Source: Hyphomicrobium_A sp963745205
GTDB taxonomy: Bacteria > Pseudomonadota > Alphaproteobacteria > Rhizobiales > Hyphomicrobiaceae
Direction: 5' to 3'
DNA length: 64,000 nucleotides
Assembly (NCBI GenBank): GCA_963745205.1
Contig: CAVUWX010000024.1
Coordinates: forward strand, 38,361-102,360
The notes beneath the pieces are model-generated. The model made no database searches, had not been told where the DNA came from, and was given only the letters and a program-made list of their open reading frames with translations. Positions 52,994 to 61,417 of this stretch are shown here, piece after piece (the stretch's first letter is position 1; each line of letters begins with the position of its first letter). A program made the position numbers and the translations under genes.

Positions 52994-54947
52994 ATGGCGG
53001 ACTCGAAGGCGAAAAAGCAGACCAAGGGCAATGCGGCCCCGGGCGGCGCCGGTGCCGCGCTCCATCGCTATCGCTCGCACACCTGCGGCGCGCTGCGCCC
53101 TTCCGACATCGGCAAATCCGTCCGCCTCTCGGGCTGGGTCCACCGCGTGCGCGACCACGGCGGGCTGTTGTTCATCGACCTGCGCGACCACTACGGCCTT
53201 ACCCAGGTGGTCGCCGATCCCGACAGCCCCGCCTTCAAGGTTGCCGAGACGCTGCGCTCCGAGTGGGTCGTCCGCGTCGACGGCACCGTGCGCGCGCGCC
53301 CCGAGGGCACCGTGAATGAGGAGCTGCCGACGGGCGAGGTGGAGCTCGGCGCGACCGAGATCGAGGTGCTGTCGGCGGCAAAGGAGCTGCCCGTTCCGGT
53401 GTTCGGCGAGCCCGACTATCCGGAAGACCTGCGCCTGCAATTCCGCTTCCTCGATTTGCGCCGCGAGACCCTGCATGCCAACATCATGCAGCGGCTGGCG
53501 ATCACCGCCTCGATCAGGAAGCGCATGGTCGAAGCCGGCTTCTTCGAGTTCTCGACGCCGATCCTGACCGCATCCTCGCCCGAAGGCGCGCGCGACTTTC
53601 TCGTTCCCTCGCGCATCCACGCGGGGAAATTCTACGCGCTGCCGCAAGCGCCGCAGCAATATAAGCAGCTGCTCATGGTGTCGGGCTTCGACCGCTATTT
53701 CCAGATCGCGCCCTGCTTCCGCGACGAGGACCCGCGCGCCGACCGTTTGCCGGGCGAGTTCTATCAGCTCGACGTGGAGATGAGCTTCGTCGAGCAGGAC
53801 GACATCTTCGCCGCCATGGAGCCGGTCATCACCGGCATCTTCGAGGAGTTTTCTTCTGCGACCGGGACGGCGAAGTCCGTCACTAACAAATGGCCGCGCA
53901 TCCCCTATGACGAGGCGATCCGCAAGTACGGCACCGACAAGCCGGACCTGCGCAACCCGGTCGAGATGCAGGACGTGACCGAACACTTCCGCGGCTCGAG
54001 CTTCAAGATCTTCGCGAATTCGATCGAGAAGTACGCAAAGTACCGCGTTTGGGCCATACCGGCCCAAGGCGGGCACTCACGCGCATTCTGCGATCGCATG
54101 AACGGGTGGGCTCAGACTGAGGGGCAACCCGGTTTGGGCTACATCATTTATCGCAAAAGGGTCGACCCATCCCCAAGTGCGAAGGGCACCATTTTAGAAG
54201 GTGTGGGAACTGAAAGTCCTTACCCCTTCGAGAGCTTCGGACCCATTGCCAAGAACATTGGTGCTGAGCGAGCCGAGGCTATTCGAATTCAAGTCAACCT
54301 CAATGAGGAGGGACGCCGTCTTCTTCATCGCGGGCGACCCGGAGAAGTTCTACAAGTTCGCCGGCGAGGCGAGGACGCGCATCGGCGAGGATCTCAAACT
54401 GATCGACGAGAGCAAGTTCGCGCTCGCCTGGATCGTCGACTTCCCGTTCTACGAGTGGAACGAGGAGGAGAAGAAGATCGACTTCTCGCACAACCCGTTC
54501 TCGATGCCGCAGGGCGGGCTCGCGACGCTCGAAGCCGCCAAGAGCGACGAGGACCGTCTCAAGATCAAGGCGCACCAGTACGACATCGTCTGCAACGGCT
54601 TCGAGATCGCGTCGGGCTCGGTGCGCAACCACCGCCCCGACACCATGGTCAAAGCCTTCGAGATCACCGGGCTCGGCAAGGCCGAGGTCGAGGCGCGCTT
54701 CGGCGGCCTCTACCGCGCGTTCCAGTACGGCGCCCCGCCGCACGGCGGCATGGCGGCCGGCATCGACCGCATCGTCATGCTCTTGCTCGGGGCAAAGAAC
54801 CTGCGCGAGGTCACGCTGTTCCCCATGAACCAGCAGGCGAACGATCTCCTCATGGGCGCGCCGTCGGAGGTGGCCTTAAAGCAACTGCGCGAGCTGCACA
54901 TCCGCGTGGTTGCTCCGGATAAGGGCGCGCCGGAGAAGAAAGAGTAG
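52994..54947 (+). CDS. aspS: Aspartyl-tRNA synthetase (one frameshift)
   Basis: This class IIb synthetase has an OB-fold anticodon domain (VRLSGWVHRVRDHGGLLFID), motif 2 (FRDEDPRADRLPGEFYQLDV), a GAD insertion domain and motif 3 (APPHGGMAAGIDRIVMLLLG). ATG 52994 is used; the first 28 residues are a Lys/Ala/Gly-rich extension. At about residues 342-438 (bases 54015-54308) codon use differs sharply from the rest (tta, cga, ata, tca), and about 25 residues not expected in the family lie there (RVDPSPSAKGTILEGVGTES). Near 54308, one missing G in gaggaggga moves the frame; the remainder continues as DAVFFIAGDPEKFYKFAGEA. I treat the frameshift as a likely error and the odd segment as possible recombination. 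Confidence 0.9.
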
Positions 54948-54974
54948 CGAAACGACTTTGCGAAGGACTTCACG

Positions 54975-55187
54975 ATGGCCCATTCCGTCGAGGTGAACAT
55001 AACGAGCCATCCGCTCAGCCGCGAGGAGAACGGCATCGTCTTCGTGGTCGCCGATAGCGACGGCCGGTTCGGCGAGCTGACCATCAGCAAGGGTGGCGTG
55101 CGCTGGCGCCCGAAGAATAAGCACCAACCTCACTTCATGACCTGGGCCGAGTTCGACCGGTCGATGCGCGAGGCGCGCAAGGATTGA
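54975..55187 (+). CDS. Small conserved hypothetical protein
   Basis: This 70-residue protein is beta-rich with a basic centre: SREENGIVFVVADSDGRFGE, then ISKGGVRWRPKNKHQPHFMT and WAEFDRSMREARKD. It has no signal or membrane helix. It follows aspS by 27 bases in the same direction. The pattern resembles small proteins that occur beside aspS in related bacteria, but I know no function. Confidence 0.65.
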   Translation: MAHSVEVNITSHPLSREENGIVFVVADSDGRFGELTISKGGVRWRPKNKHQPHFMTWAEFDRSMREARKD

Positions 55188-55224
55188 GCCGGTTCGGTAC
55201 GTGCTTATCGTCCGTCGCTCTCTC

Positions 55225-55446
55225 TCAATTCGCGCGCGATGTCGTACAGCCGATCAAGTCCGGCTTTGCGACTTTGCCCGGCGGAGCGCTCTGCAGGATG
55301 CGCACGCAGTCCGTACGCGCCGCTTCCATCCGCTCGTCCTTATAGTGCGTTATCATGAAGCGAGACCACTCGATCGCCGTAACGCAGTCGCGCGCCGCAT
55401 ACTCAATGAAGGTCGCCAGCAGCGATCTTGTGATTGGCCTCTCCAT
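55225..55446 (-). CDS. Possible small hypothetical protein
   Basis: A 73-codon frame with plausible composition (LLATFIEYAARDCVTAIEWS, then YKDERMEAARTDCVRILQ) lies alone in the 414-base gap between 55188 and 55601. There is no clear ribosome-binding site and no family match. The rest of the gap shows nothing else. Low confidence. Confidence 0.3.
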   Translation of the reverse strand: MERPITRSLLATFIEYAARDCVTAIEWSRFMITHYKDERMEAARTDCVRILQSAPPGKVAKPDLIGCTTSRAN

Positions 55447-55601
55447 CCGGAGATTATGTTTGCCTCTCTCCGGCCGCGCAAGCCGGCGTACTGCGGGTGA
55501 GGATTGCGAAGCGTTCGTCCATCCTCGATAACTCCTAACTGCCGCGCGCCACAGGAAGGTACAGCGATGTGGCGCGTCGAAGTTTCCTGAGCGGAGCCGG
55601 G

Positions 55602-56333
55602 ATGGACTGGAGCAAAGTTTACAGCTACTGCGAGCGCGGCGGCGACCCGGGCTTCTGGGCCGAGCCGCTGAACGCCCTCTCCAACGGCGCCTTCATCATT
55701 GCGGGGCTCATCGCCGCCTGGCAGCTCGCGCGCGCGCCCCGCTCGGACCGCGCGCTGTTCGAATGGCTGCTGGTGGCGCTCATCCTCGCCATTGGGACGG
55801 GCAGCTTCCTCTTTCACACCTACGCCACCGTGTGGGCGATCCCGTTCGACACGATCCCCATCTCGGCCTTCATGCTCGCCTACCTCGGCTACGCGCTGTG
55901 CCGGTTTGCGGGCGCGCCGTTGATCGTCGTCGCCGTGGCGCTTGTCGCCTTCTATCTGAGCGTACGCTATATGCAGGCCATCCACTGCTCCAACGAGCTC
56001 CTGCCGATGACGCGCGCCGCCGGCAAACGCTGCTTCAACGGCACGCTCGGCTACACGCCGGCCTTCGCCGCGCTGGTGCTGGTCGGTTCGGTGCTCTTGT
56101 GGCAGGGGCACCGCGCGGCGGGCTATCTTTTCGCCGCGGCCGTTCTGTTCCTCGCCGCCATGACCTTCCGCACCATCGATCTGGAGGTCTGCACCTGGGC
56201 GGTGCGGGGAGGCCGCGGCGTCGGCACGCACTTCTTATGGCACACGCTGAACGGGCTCGTGCTCTACGTGCTGATGCTGGCTGCGATCCGCCACGGTGCG
56301 CCGCGGGGCGGCGGGAGCATTGCGCAAGCTTAG
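55602..56333 (+). CDS. Ceramidase-like integral membrane protein
   Basis: This 243-residue protein has seven hydrophobic helices and the ceramidase-family pattern: YCERGGDPGFWAEPLNALSN, GTGSFLFHTYATVWAIPFDT (metal-binding His and Asp), and late GTHFLWHTLNGLVLYVLM (two further His). Members of this CREST superfamily are zinc-dependent membrane hydrolases; in bacteria the substrate may be another amide lipid. ATG 55602 (MDWSKVYSYCERG) places the conserved motif at the start. It is the last gene before tRNA-Leu. Confidence 0.85.
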   Translation: MDWSKVYSYCERGGDPGFWAEPLNALSNGAFIIAGLIAAWQLARAPRSDRALFEWLLVALILAIGTGSFLFHTYATVWAIPFDTIPISAFMLAYLGYALCRFAGAPLIVVAVALVAFYLSVRYMQAIHCSNELLPMTRAAGKRCFNGTLGYTPAFAALVLVGSVLLWQGHRAAGYLFAAAVLFLAAMTFRTIDLEVCTWAVRGGRGVGTHFLWHTLNGLVLYVLMLAAIRHGAPRGGGSIAQA

Positions 56334-56368
56334 CGAAGCGCCGCATAAAGGCGCGCACCCGGTCATAA

Positions 56369-56457
56369 GCGGACGTGGTGGAACTGGTAGACACACAGGA
56401 CTTAAAATCCTGAGGGCTGCAAGGCCCGTGAGGGTTCGACTCCCTCCGTCCGCACCA
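56369..56457 (+). tRNA. tRNA-Leu (anticodon TAA)
   Basis: Acceptor stem gcggacg (56369-56375) pairs with cgtccgc (56447-56453), followed by discriminator A and an encoded CCA (56455-56457). The anticodon arm is cagga - cttaaaa - tcctg with TAA at 56403-56405. A long variable arm (gggctgcaaggcccgt region) and the T arm gggttcgactccc complete a class II tRNA of 89 bases. The 3' end is a classic attachment site, and an integrase gene begins 77 bases downstream. Confidence 0.95.
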
Positions 56458-56533
56458 AAACTGAGACAAGGGCAGCTTCTAACCCTTGATCCGAGCGAGA
56501 AAACCCCAATTTGCGGCGTTTGTGGCACGGGAA

Positions 56534-58334
56534 ATGGGTTCCTCCCGGTGCACAAACCTGGTTCACATTGGACGCCGCACCGTGGTCAAGCCGTACCTGC
56601 CGAAAGGCGCAAAGACTTACCGCATTCATCCCCGCGTGCCGGTCGAGTACCGGCCCGTCGTGGGCGCGAAGCACATCACGCGGTCGCTCGGCACCGGCGA
56701 TCTGCGCGAGGCGAAGCGGCGCGTGCCCGCCGCCATGCAAAAGCTCTTTAACGAATGGGACGCTCTGCTGGGCCGAGCGGGCGTTGCCATGCAGGATAAC
56801 GTTGCCCCCGGCGGCCGCATCATCGGTAAGGCAGGCTTCTACTTCGACAACGTCGAACATGCGTGCGCCTTTTTCTACGAGCGCAGGCGCGAGGTGGAGC
56901 AGGTGATGCGTGCCGTCACCAAATCCGAGGCTCTTCAGAACCCCGAAGCCTTTTGGCGAGGCGAAATCATAACGCTGCCGGATCACGTCAGCCGCGACGA
57001 TCTCTTGGGAGCGCTGGCGGAGGCGTTCCGGTTACATGTGCGCCGCAGATACGACGGGCTTAGTAGCTGTCTCGCGGTCCTCGACTTCAGAGATGTTCAT
57101 CGGCTCGCCAAGGCAACGTTTGCCCCGCCGCATTGCGATGACAACGAGTTCGTCGCCGCGCTCGCGCATACCTACCTACAGTTCTTGGGCAATCTGGTGG
57201 CCGATGACACGGCGATCTATCACCTTCATCGACGAGGCGGACGGCACCCTTGTGTTGCGAAAGCCGTGTGCCGGCATTGCGTATGCGGACGCCCGTAGCG
57301 ATCCGTCGCCTCCATTCCGCCGTACCCAATCTCTCCACGCTGTGTGAGAACTACATCGGCGAACGAGGCTCGGGTCTGAGCCGAGAGCGCGCCGACACGA
57401 TCAGAGCTGCGATACGAGACATGATTGCGGTTACTGGCGATAAGCCCATCACGGCATATGGAAAGAGACGACGCAACTGCAATCAAGGAGACGATGCTCG
57501 CTCTTCCTGGGAACTGGAATAAACGGAAAGGTTTGCGCGAGCACTGGAATCGTCGAGGCCGCTGTAATAGCAAAGACGCAGGGCGTGTCTCGTCAAGCCG
57601 CAAAAACCATCAAAAAGAAGTGGTCGATCCTGTGCAGCCTGTTTGATTACGCAACGCGGAATTATGAGAGAGTGAAGAATCCCTTCCATGCAAGTCACTC
57701 GTAGTCTCCGACAACTTGGCGGCCAATGAGCAAAAAAAGCCCTTCCGGCCCGAGGAGCTGAAGATCTTGCTGGGATCGGTGCTACCCGGCCAGCTCTACT
57801 GGCTGACTTGGCTGGGGCTCTACACGGGCGCGCCGACTGAATGAGCTGGCTGAGCTTCGCAAGACTTAATCCGGCGGCACAGGATCTTCACTGACTCTAT
57901 TTTCACTTCGGGCCAGAGCTTACGAGCTGAAGAAGGACAAATCCTTTGCTTTCGCTCAGTGCCGATCCATTCGAGGCTAATTGAGCTTGGTTTCCTCGAC
58001 TCGTGGCGGAGTGCCCCGGCAAGCTATTTCCGGGGCTGTAGCAATGCACAGTTGACCGGGCGGTTTTCGGACGGCGCTGAGCAAGGCGTTCAGCCGTCAT
58101 CTAAAGAATCATCGGCATCAAACGGCCAAAACTTTCGTTCCACTCGCTGGCGGCATACATTCATTGCCGCTATGAAGCGGGCCGCGCCCGCCGATGCAGA
58201 AACGCGCGCCTCCGTCTCGCGGGGCAGGCGGTGGCAGGAGTCGTCCGGCCGCTATGGCGATAGCTACGAAGCCGAAGCCGAGGACTTGGAGCTTCTCGAC
58301 ATGAGTGGCCGTGCTGGAACGCGTAGATTTCTAA
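56534..58334 (+). pseudogene. Tyrosine integrase (many frame changes)
   Basis: The N-terminal part starts at ATG 56534 and has YLPKGAKTYRIHPRVPVEYR then ITRSLGTGDLREAKRRV, the arm domain of phage-type integrases. The core-binding domain follows in other frames: LSTLCENYIGERGSGLSRER, DATAIKETMLALPGNWNKRK and KKPFRPEELKILLGSVLPGQ. The catalytic domain shows WLTWLGLYTGA (first Arg region lost in the break), then RHTFIAAMKRA (His-x-x-Arg type box) and GRYGDSYEAEAEDLELL with the expected tyrosine. The stop is at 58332-58334. At least seven frame changes are needed. It lies directly behind tRNA-Leu, its likely target. Confidence 0.82.
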
Positions 58335-58446
58335 CCGCCGGGTCGGAGCGGGGTGACCGCCATGACGCAGCCTGTCGCATTGTGGAAACGCTCCACGTAA
58401 AGAAGGTGGACGAAGACTTCTTCTGACCTTGATGCCGCCATCGTCA

Positions 58447-58462
58447 TACGCTGGCCCGACCT
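58447..58462. repeat. 16-base direct repeat, copy 1
   Basis: tacgctggcccgacct here is identical to 59685-59700. The two copies flank the outer-membrane channel gene, about 1.24 kb apart, in the same orientation. The gap 58335-58576 around copy 1 shows no gene I can support; one frame ends VETLHVKKVDEDFF, possibly a remnant. Confidence 0.6.
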
Positions 58463-58576
58463 CTACGGCTGCCCTACCCTGCTTTAGCCCTACAGCCAAA
58501 GTAGTTTCGATCGTTGGCGGTTAAGTGGAGATGTTCGACCCATAAATCGCTGCTCTGCAAGCCGATATGAAAGCTC

Positions 58577-59664
58577 ATGACGTCTCCGGATTGCATCGCC
58601 GGTTGGCAGATAGCGATGGCTGGTCTCGGAAGCTGTGCCGCTTCGATGCATCATGCTGGCGGCGTCGGGAATGCTCTCGGTGCTGGGCCAATCATCACCG
58701 ATCCTGCCTCGACGCTCGATGAAGGGCACAGCGTCGCAGCCGTCACGCTCGATTATCAGTCGCTCGGCGGCTTGAGCACTCAGACACTTCTAAGCGCGAC
58801 GGCTGCCATGCCGCCAGGCTCTCCCGAGAGCAACAACGTGCACGATCTGCGTACCATTCAGGCGTACGCGATTTCGTATGCCTATGGCGTGACGAACGAC
58901 TTCACGGTGGCGGTTCAGCTACCCTATGTGCGTCGCACTGGTATCCGCGAAGCCGTCGAGCAGGAAACGGCGACCTCGAAGTGGAGAACTTCGGAACGGC
59001 CGACGGCATTGGCGACCTCACGCTATTCGGCCATATCGCTTCTTCCATCAGAACAAAACCGAGCTTGCGGTTCTCTTTGGTCTCAAGACCCCGACGGGCC
59101 GCACCAACGATCTCACGGAGCAAGGCCAACTGTTCGATGCCGAGTTTCAACCCGGCTCAGGCTCTTGGGACCCTCTCTTGGGGTTGGCGTGGACGCACCA
59201 TGAGGGTTCGTGGTCGTTCGACAGCAACGTGCTCTACACCTATCGACCGAAGGCACTCAAACACCGTCCTCGGCGACCGGTTTCAGTACAATTTCGCAGT
59301 CTCGTATCGCCTCACGTCTTTTGGGTCCGGCGAGCATCCGATGTTCCATGGCGCCGAGGCCCACGAGGAAGGCGACGACGGACACCACCACGAGCATGGT
59401 CACGAGAACACCGGAGCCGGCACTCGATCTTCGTGCTTGAGCTGAATGGCGAGTGGCACGCCGAGCAGGTGACCAACGGCATCAGCGACCCAACTCGGGC
59501 GGCAACACGATCTTCCTTTCGCCGGGGTGCGCCTGTCTCAGGACAAATGGTCGAGCTTCGTGTCCATTGGTGTCCCGGTCATCGATAATCTCAATGGGAT
59601 TCAGTCCGAGCCCGATTGGCGCATCCTAATGGGTGGCACGCTGCTGTTTGAGCCAGGCTCATAA
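58577..59664 (+). pseudogene. Outer-membrane channel, Phenol_MetA_deg-like family, several frameshifts
   Basis: Pieces in three frames form one protein. They include ITDPASTLDEGHSVAAVTLD, AYAISYAYGVTNDFTVAVQL and PYVRRTGIREA, then ELAVLFGLKTPTGRTNDLTE, GSWDPLLGLAWTHHEGSWSF and QYNFAVSYRLTSFGSGEHPM. A His-rich loop, EEGDDGHHHEHGHEN, precedes IFVLELNGEWHAEQVTNG and a final strand DWRILMGGTLLFEPGS with the stop at 59662-59664. The alternation of aromatic strands fits the outer-membrane channels of the Phenol_MetA_deg (transporter) group. The His-rich loop suggests a metal link. At least four frame changes occur. The start is uncertain. Confidence 0.65.
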
Positions 59665-59684
59665 ACCCGCACCTCAAGTTGCCC

Positions 59685-59700
59685 TACGCTGGCCCGACCT
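59685..59700. repeat. 16-base direct repeat, copy 2
   Basis: Second copy of tacgctggcccgacct, 21 bases after the channel stop codon. Together with 58447-58462 it brackets the channel gene. It could be a remnant of an insertion, a recombination scar or chance. Confidence 0.6.
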
Positions 59701-59737
59701 GCCGACGGGCCGCCGAAACGGGCCTATCCACCGATGT

Positions 59738-60184
59738 TCAACTGCTGAGCTGGCGTTGTCGGAGCGATCGAAGTGTCGTCGTAGCGGTTTCAATATCTTT
59801 GCTACTTAGTCTCGTGCGCAAAAAACTCGCTCTTCCCCCCATGCGGTCTATCGCCGTCTCGTATTCCTTCCGTCCTTTAGGGGTAAGGACCACCAGTTGG
59901 GCGACCTCATGATCAGGGTTCGCTCGAACCGAACGAGCCCGGCGCGCCTCAAAGCGTTTACGCGCTGTCGGAACGGCCTGACGCGTAATTCCATTTCCCG
60001 AGCCACAATCGCGACCGGCAAAGACGCCGAAGACTTGGCTGCGACGTTCGCAAGCACTCGCCAGCGTGCGCTTGTCATCCCCCCGCCAGTGGCAAGGGAA
60101 GCGTGCCCGCGCGACGCTCAAATGGCCGTGTACGCGGTTAATTTCCGCAATCAGTTCTGTCATGGCTTTGCGCTTAGTAGTCAT
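59738..60184 (-). pseudogene. MarR-family regulator, several frame changes
   Basis: Read on the minus strand from about 60184, pieces are MTELIAEINRVHGHLSVARA, then MTSARWRVLANVAAKSSASL and PVAIVAREMELTRQAV-like (the last two residues only after a frame repair). Next come RVNALRRAGLVRFE, NPDHEVAQLVVLTPKGRKEY and ETAIDRMGGRASFLRTRLSS. This is the winged helix of MarR proteins, with recognition helix and wing (NPDH...LVVLT). Two palindromes lie upstream (60204-60291). At least three frame changes are needed. A MarR protein would sense a small phenolic or oxidative signal; the ligand is unknown. Confidence 0.65.
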
Positions 60185-60203
60185 GCAAATTTAGGGGCAT
60201 AAG

Positions 60204-60291
60204 TGACAGCCAGTTGTCAAGTCATATTTTGACGTCTGGGGTCGTCATCTCCAGCTGGCATCTTAATTGGGTTAGTGACAGCAGGTTGTCA
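60204..60291. promoter_or_regulatory. Two MarR-type palindromic operators
   Basis: Site 1: tgacagccagttgtca (60204-60219). Site 2: tgacagcaggttgtca (60276-60291). Both share arms tgaca/tgtca around a six-base centre and are 72 bases apart start to start. Site 1 is 20 bases upstream of the MarR start (60184, minus strand). Site 2 lies 20 bases upstream of a rightward -35 box (60312). Confidence 0.75.
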
Positions 60292-60311
60292 TTGTGACGG
60301 GTTGGAGGCAT

Positions 60312-60340
60312 TTGACAATCCCGCGAGTTTATGGTATGGT
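60312..60340 (+). promoter_or_regulatory. Sigma70-like promoter facing right
   Basis: TTGACA at 60312-60317, 17-base spacer, TATGGT at 60335-60340. The spacing is ideal and the -35 is perfect. It would transcribe the genes right of 60340 and sits next to MarR operator site 2, suggesting regulated expression of the island's right part. Confidence 0.55.
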
Positions 60341-60724
60341 TTTTCGGTCGTAGCCGGTGCTCTTCGTGCTTTGCCTTCCAACTGATTGATCCTTCCGATC
60401 CGATCCCCCTTCTTACCCACTCCCTCCGAAAAATCCAAAACAGAAACCCACCGCTGGTTCCAGCGGGCGAGACATTAGTAGTTCGAGGGCTCGGGACCGA
60501 CGCGCATCAGGCGCGGTTGGCAAGCCGGTACTCGATTGATTTATTTTAACAATCAGAAGGCAGATATTGCGATGCGACGGTTTCCCGTTTCGACGCTTCT
60601 TCATATGCGAACGAAGCAAGTTCACTAAGCCCTGACAAGCAGCTCATTCGACCGACGCTCGTTACACCAAACGAAATCCGGTACTATCCGTTCACACGCA
60701 AGGTGGGACCGAATTCGTCCACAT
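60341..60724. other. Gap between the rightward promoter and the next island gene
   Basis: No supported gene. Short frames exist (for example one with PLVPAGETLVVRGLGTDAHQ at about 60430-60549), and near 60665 a piece LTPNEIRYYPFTRK looks protein-like, perhaps the start of a small DNA-binding protein broken by an indel. The evidence is too thin for a call. Confidence 0.4.
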
Positions 60725-61147
60725 GTGACTAACCCCGAGTTTCGCGCTGTGTTGGAGCGCGACTTCAACAAGTACACGTTCGGACGATGGCGCAAGCCGT
60801 TCGGACCCGGTCAATTCCCATGCGAATTCGAAAGCTGTGATTGGGCGTGCGAGCGACGCGGACGCCCGCCGGCTTACTGGCAATTTGTCAAACACGCCGC
60901 TTGCCATTGGCTCGTGAACGCGAACCTGAAGTTGGCCGAACTGTCGGAGCCGAAACGCGTGTGGCGCATCCTGAGCGGACAAGAACACAGCACGGTCTGG
61001 GACGGCGAGTTCGACCCTGTTCGACATGAACTTCTCCGCGTTGGGGGCTGCCGCCGCAAGAGGCGTTCGCGCTCGCGTGGGGAGCGTGAACTCAAGCCGG
61101 GCAAGCAACTCACGGTCCACTTCGCAAAACACTACACCAAAGAATAG
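60725..61147 (+). pseudogene. Island hypothetical protein with two compensating frame changes
   Basis: The outer parts are in one frame: PEFRAVLERDFNKYTFGRWR, ACERRGRPPAYWQFVKHAAC and LVNANLKLAELSEPKRVWRI, ending ELKPGKQLTVHFAKHYTKE. Between about 61012 and 61085 the frame as written gives an unnatural Arg-rich run (CRRKRRSRSRGE). Other frames read LFDMNFSALG and PPQEAFALAW there. So two indels that cancel out are likely. Restored length about 140 residues. No named family; it lies before the primase as a companion gene. Confidence 0.5.
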
Positions 61148-61152
61148 CGGAG

Positions 61153-61365
61153 ATGGCCAACGAGCTTCTTGCTTTCGATATTGCCCGCAACACCTGGCTG
61201 ACTTTTGCCTGACCGTCTGTTCCTGTCCAACTGTTCCTGTCCGACGAGCCAATGATCCCAAAAATTCGTGACGAGAAGTGCCGCCACCCCGGCGGGCGCA
61301 AACTCGTCTGTGTCAGGGCTGAAGCAATAGCCAATGTACTCGGCCCGGTTTTCTTCATTAAATGA
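61153..61365 (+). pseudogene. Short island frame with an internal stop
   Basis: From ATG 61153 the frame reads MANELLAFDIARNTWLTFA, a TGA at 61210-61212, then PSVPVQLFLSDEPMIPKIRD and RKLVCVRAEAIANVLGPVFF in the same frame to a stop at 61363-61365. A gag-type ribosome site (cggag) precedes the ATG. It may be one small gene with a nonsense change, or two unrelated short frames. No family recognised. Confidence 0.25.
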
Positions 61366-61417
61366 GGTTGGAAATGATTACCAAAGAACGCCCGCCACTT
61401 CTTCAAGTGAATCATGG

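Noticed and set aside
54308..54308. Programmed frameshift in aspS
   Set aside because: There is no slippery sequence with a downstream structure that I can see; a missing G in a G/A run is the simpler explanation.
56447..56457. A second attachment-site copy in the window
   Set aside because: The tRNA 3' end sequence was looked for to the right and not seen; the other end must lie beyond base 64000.
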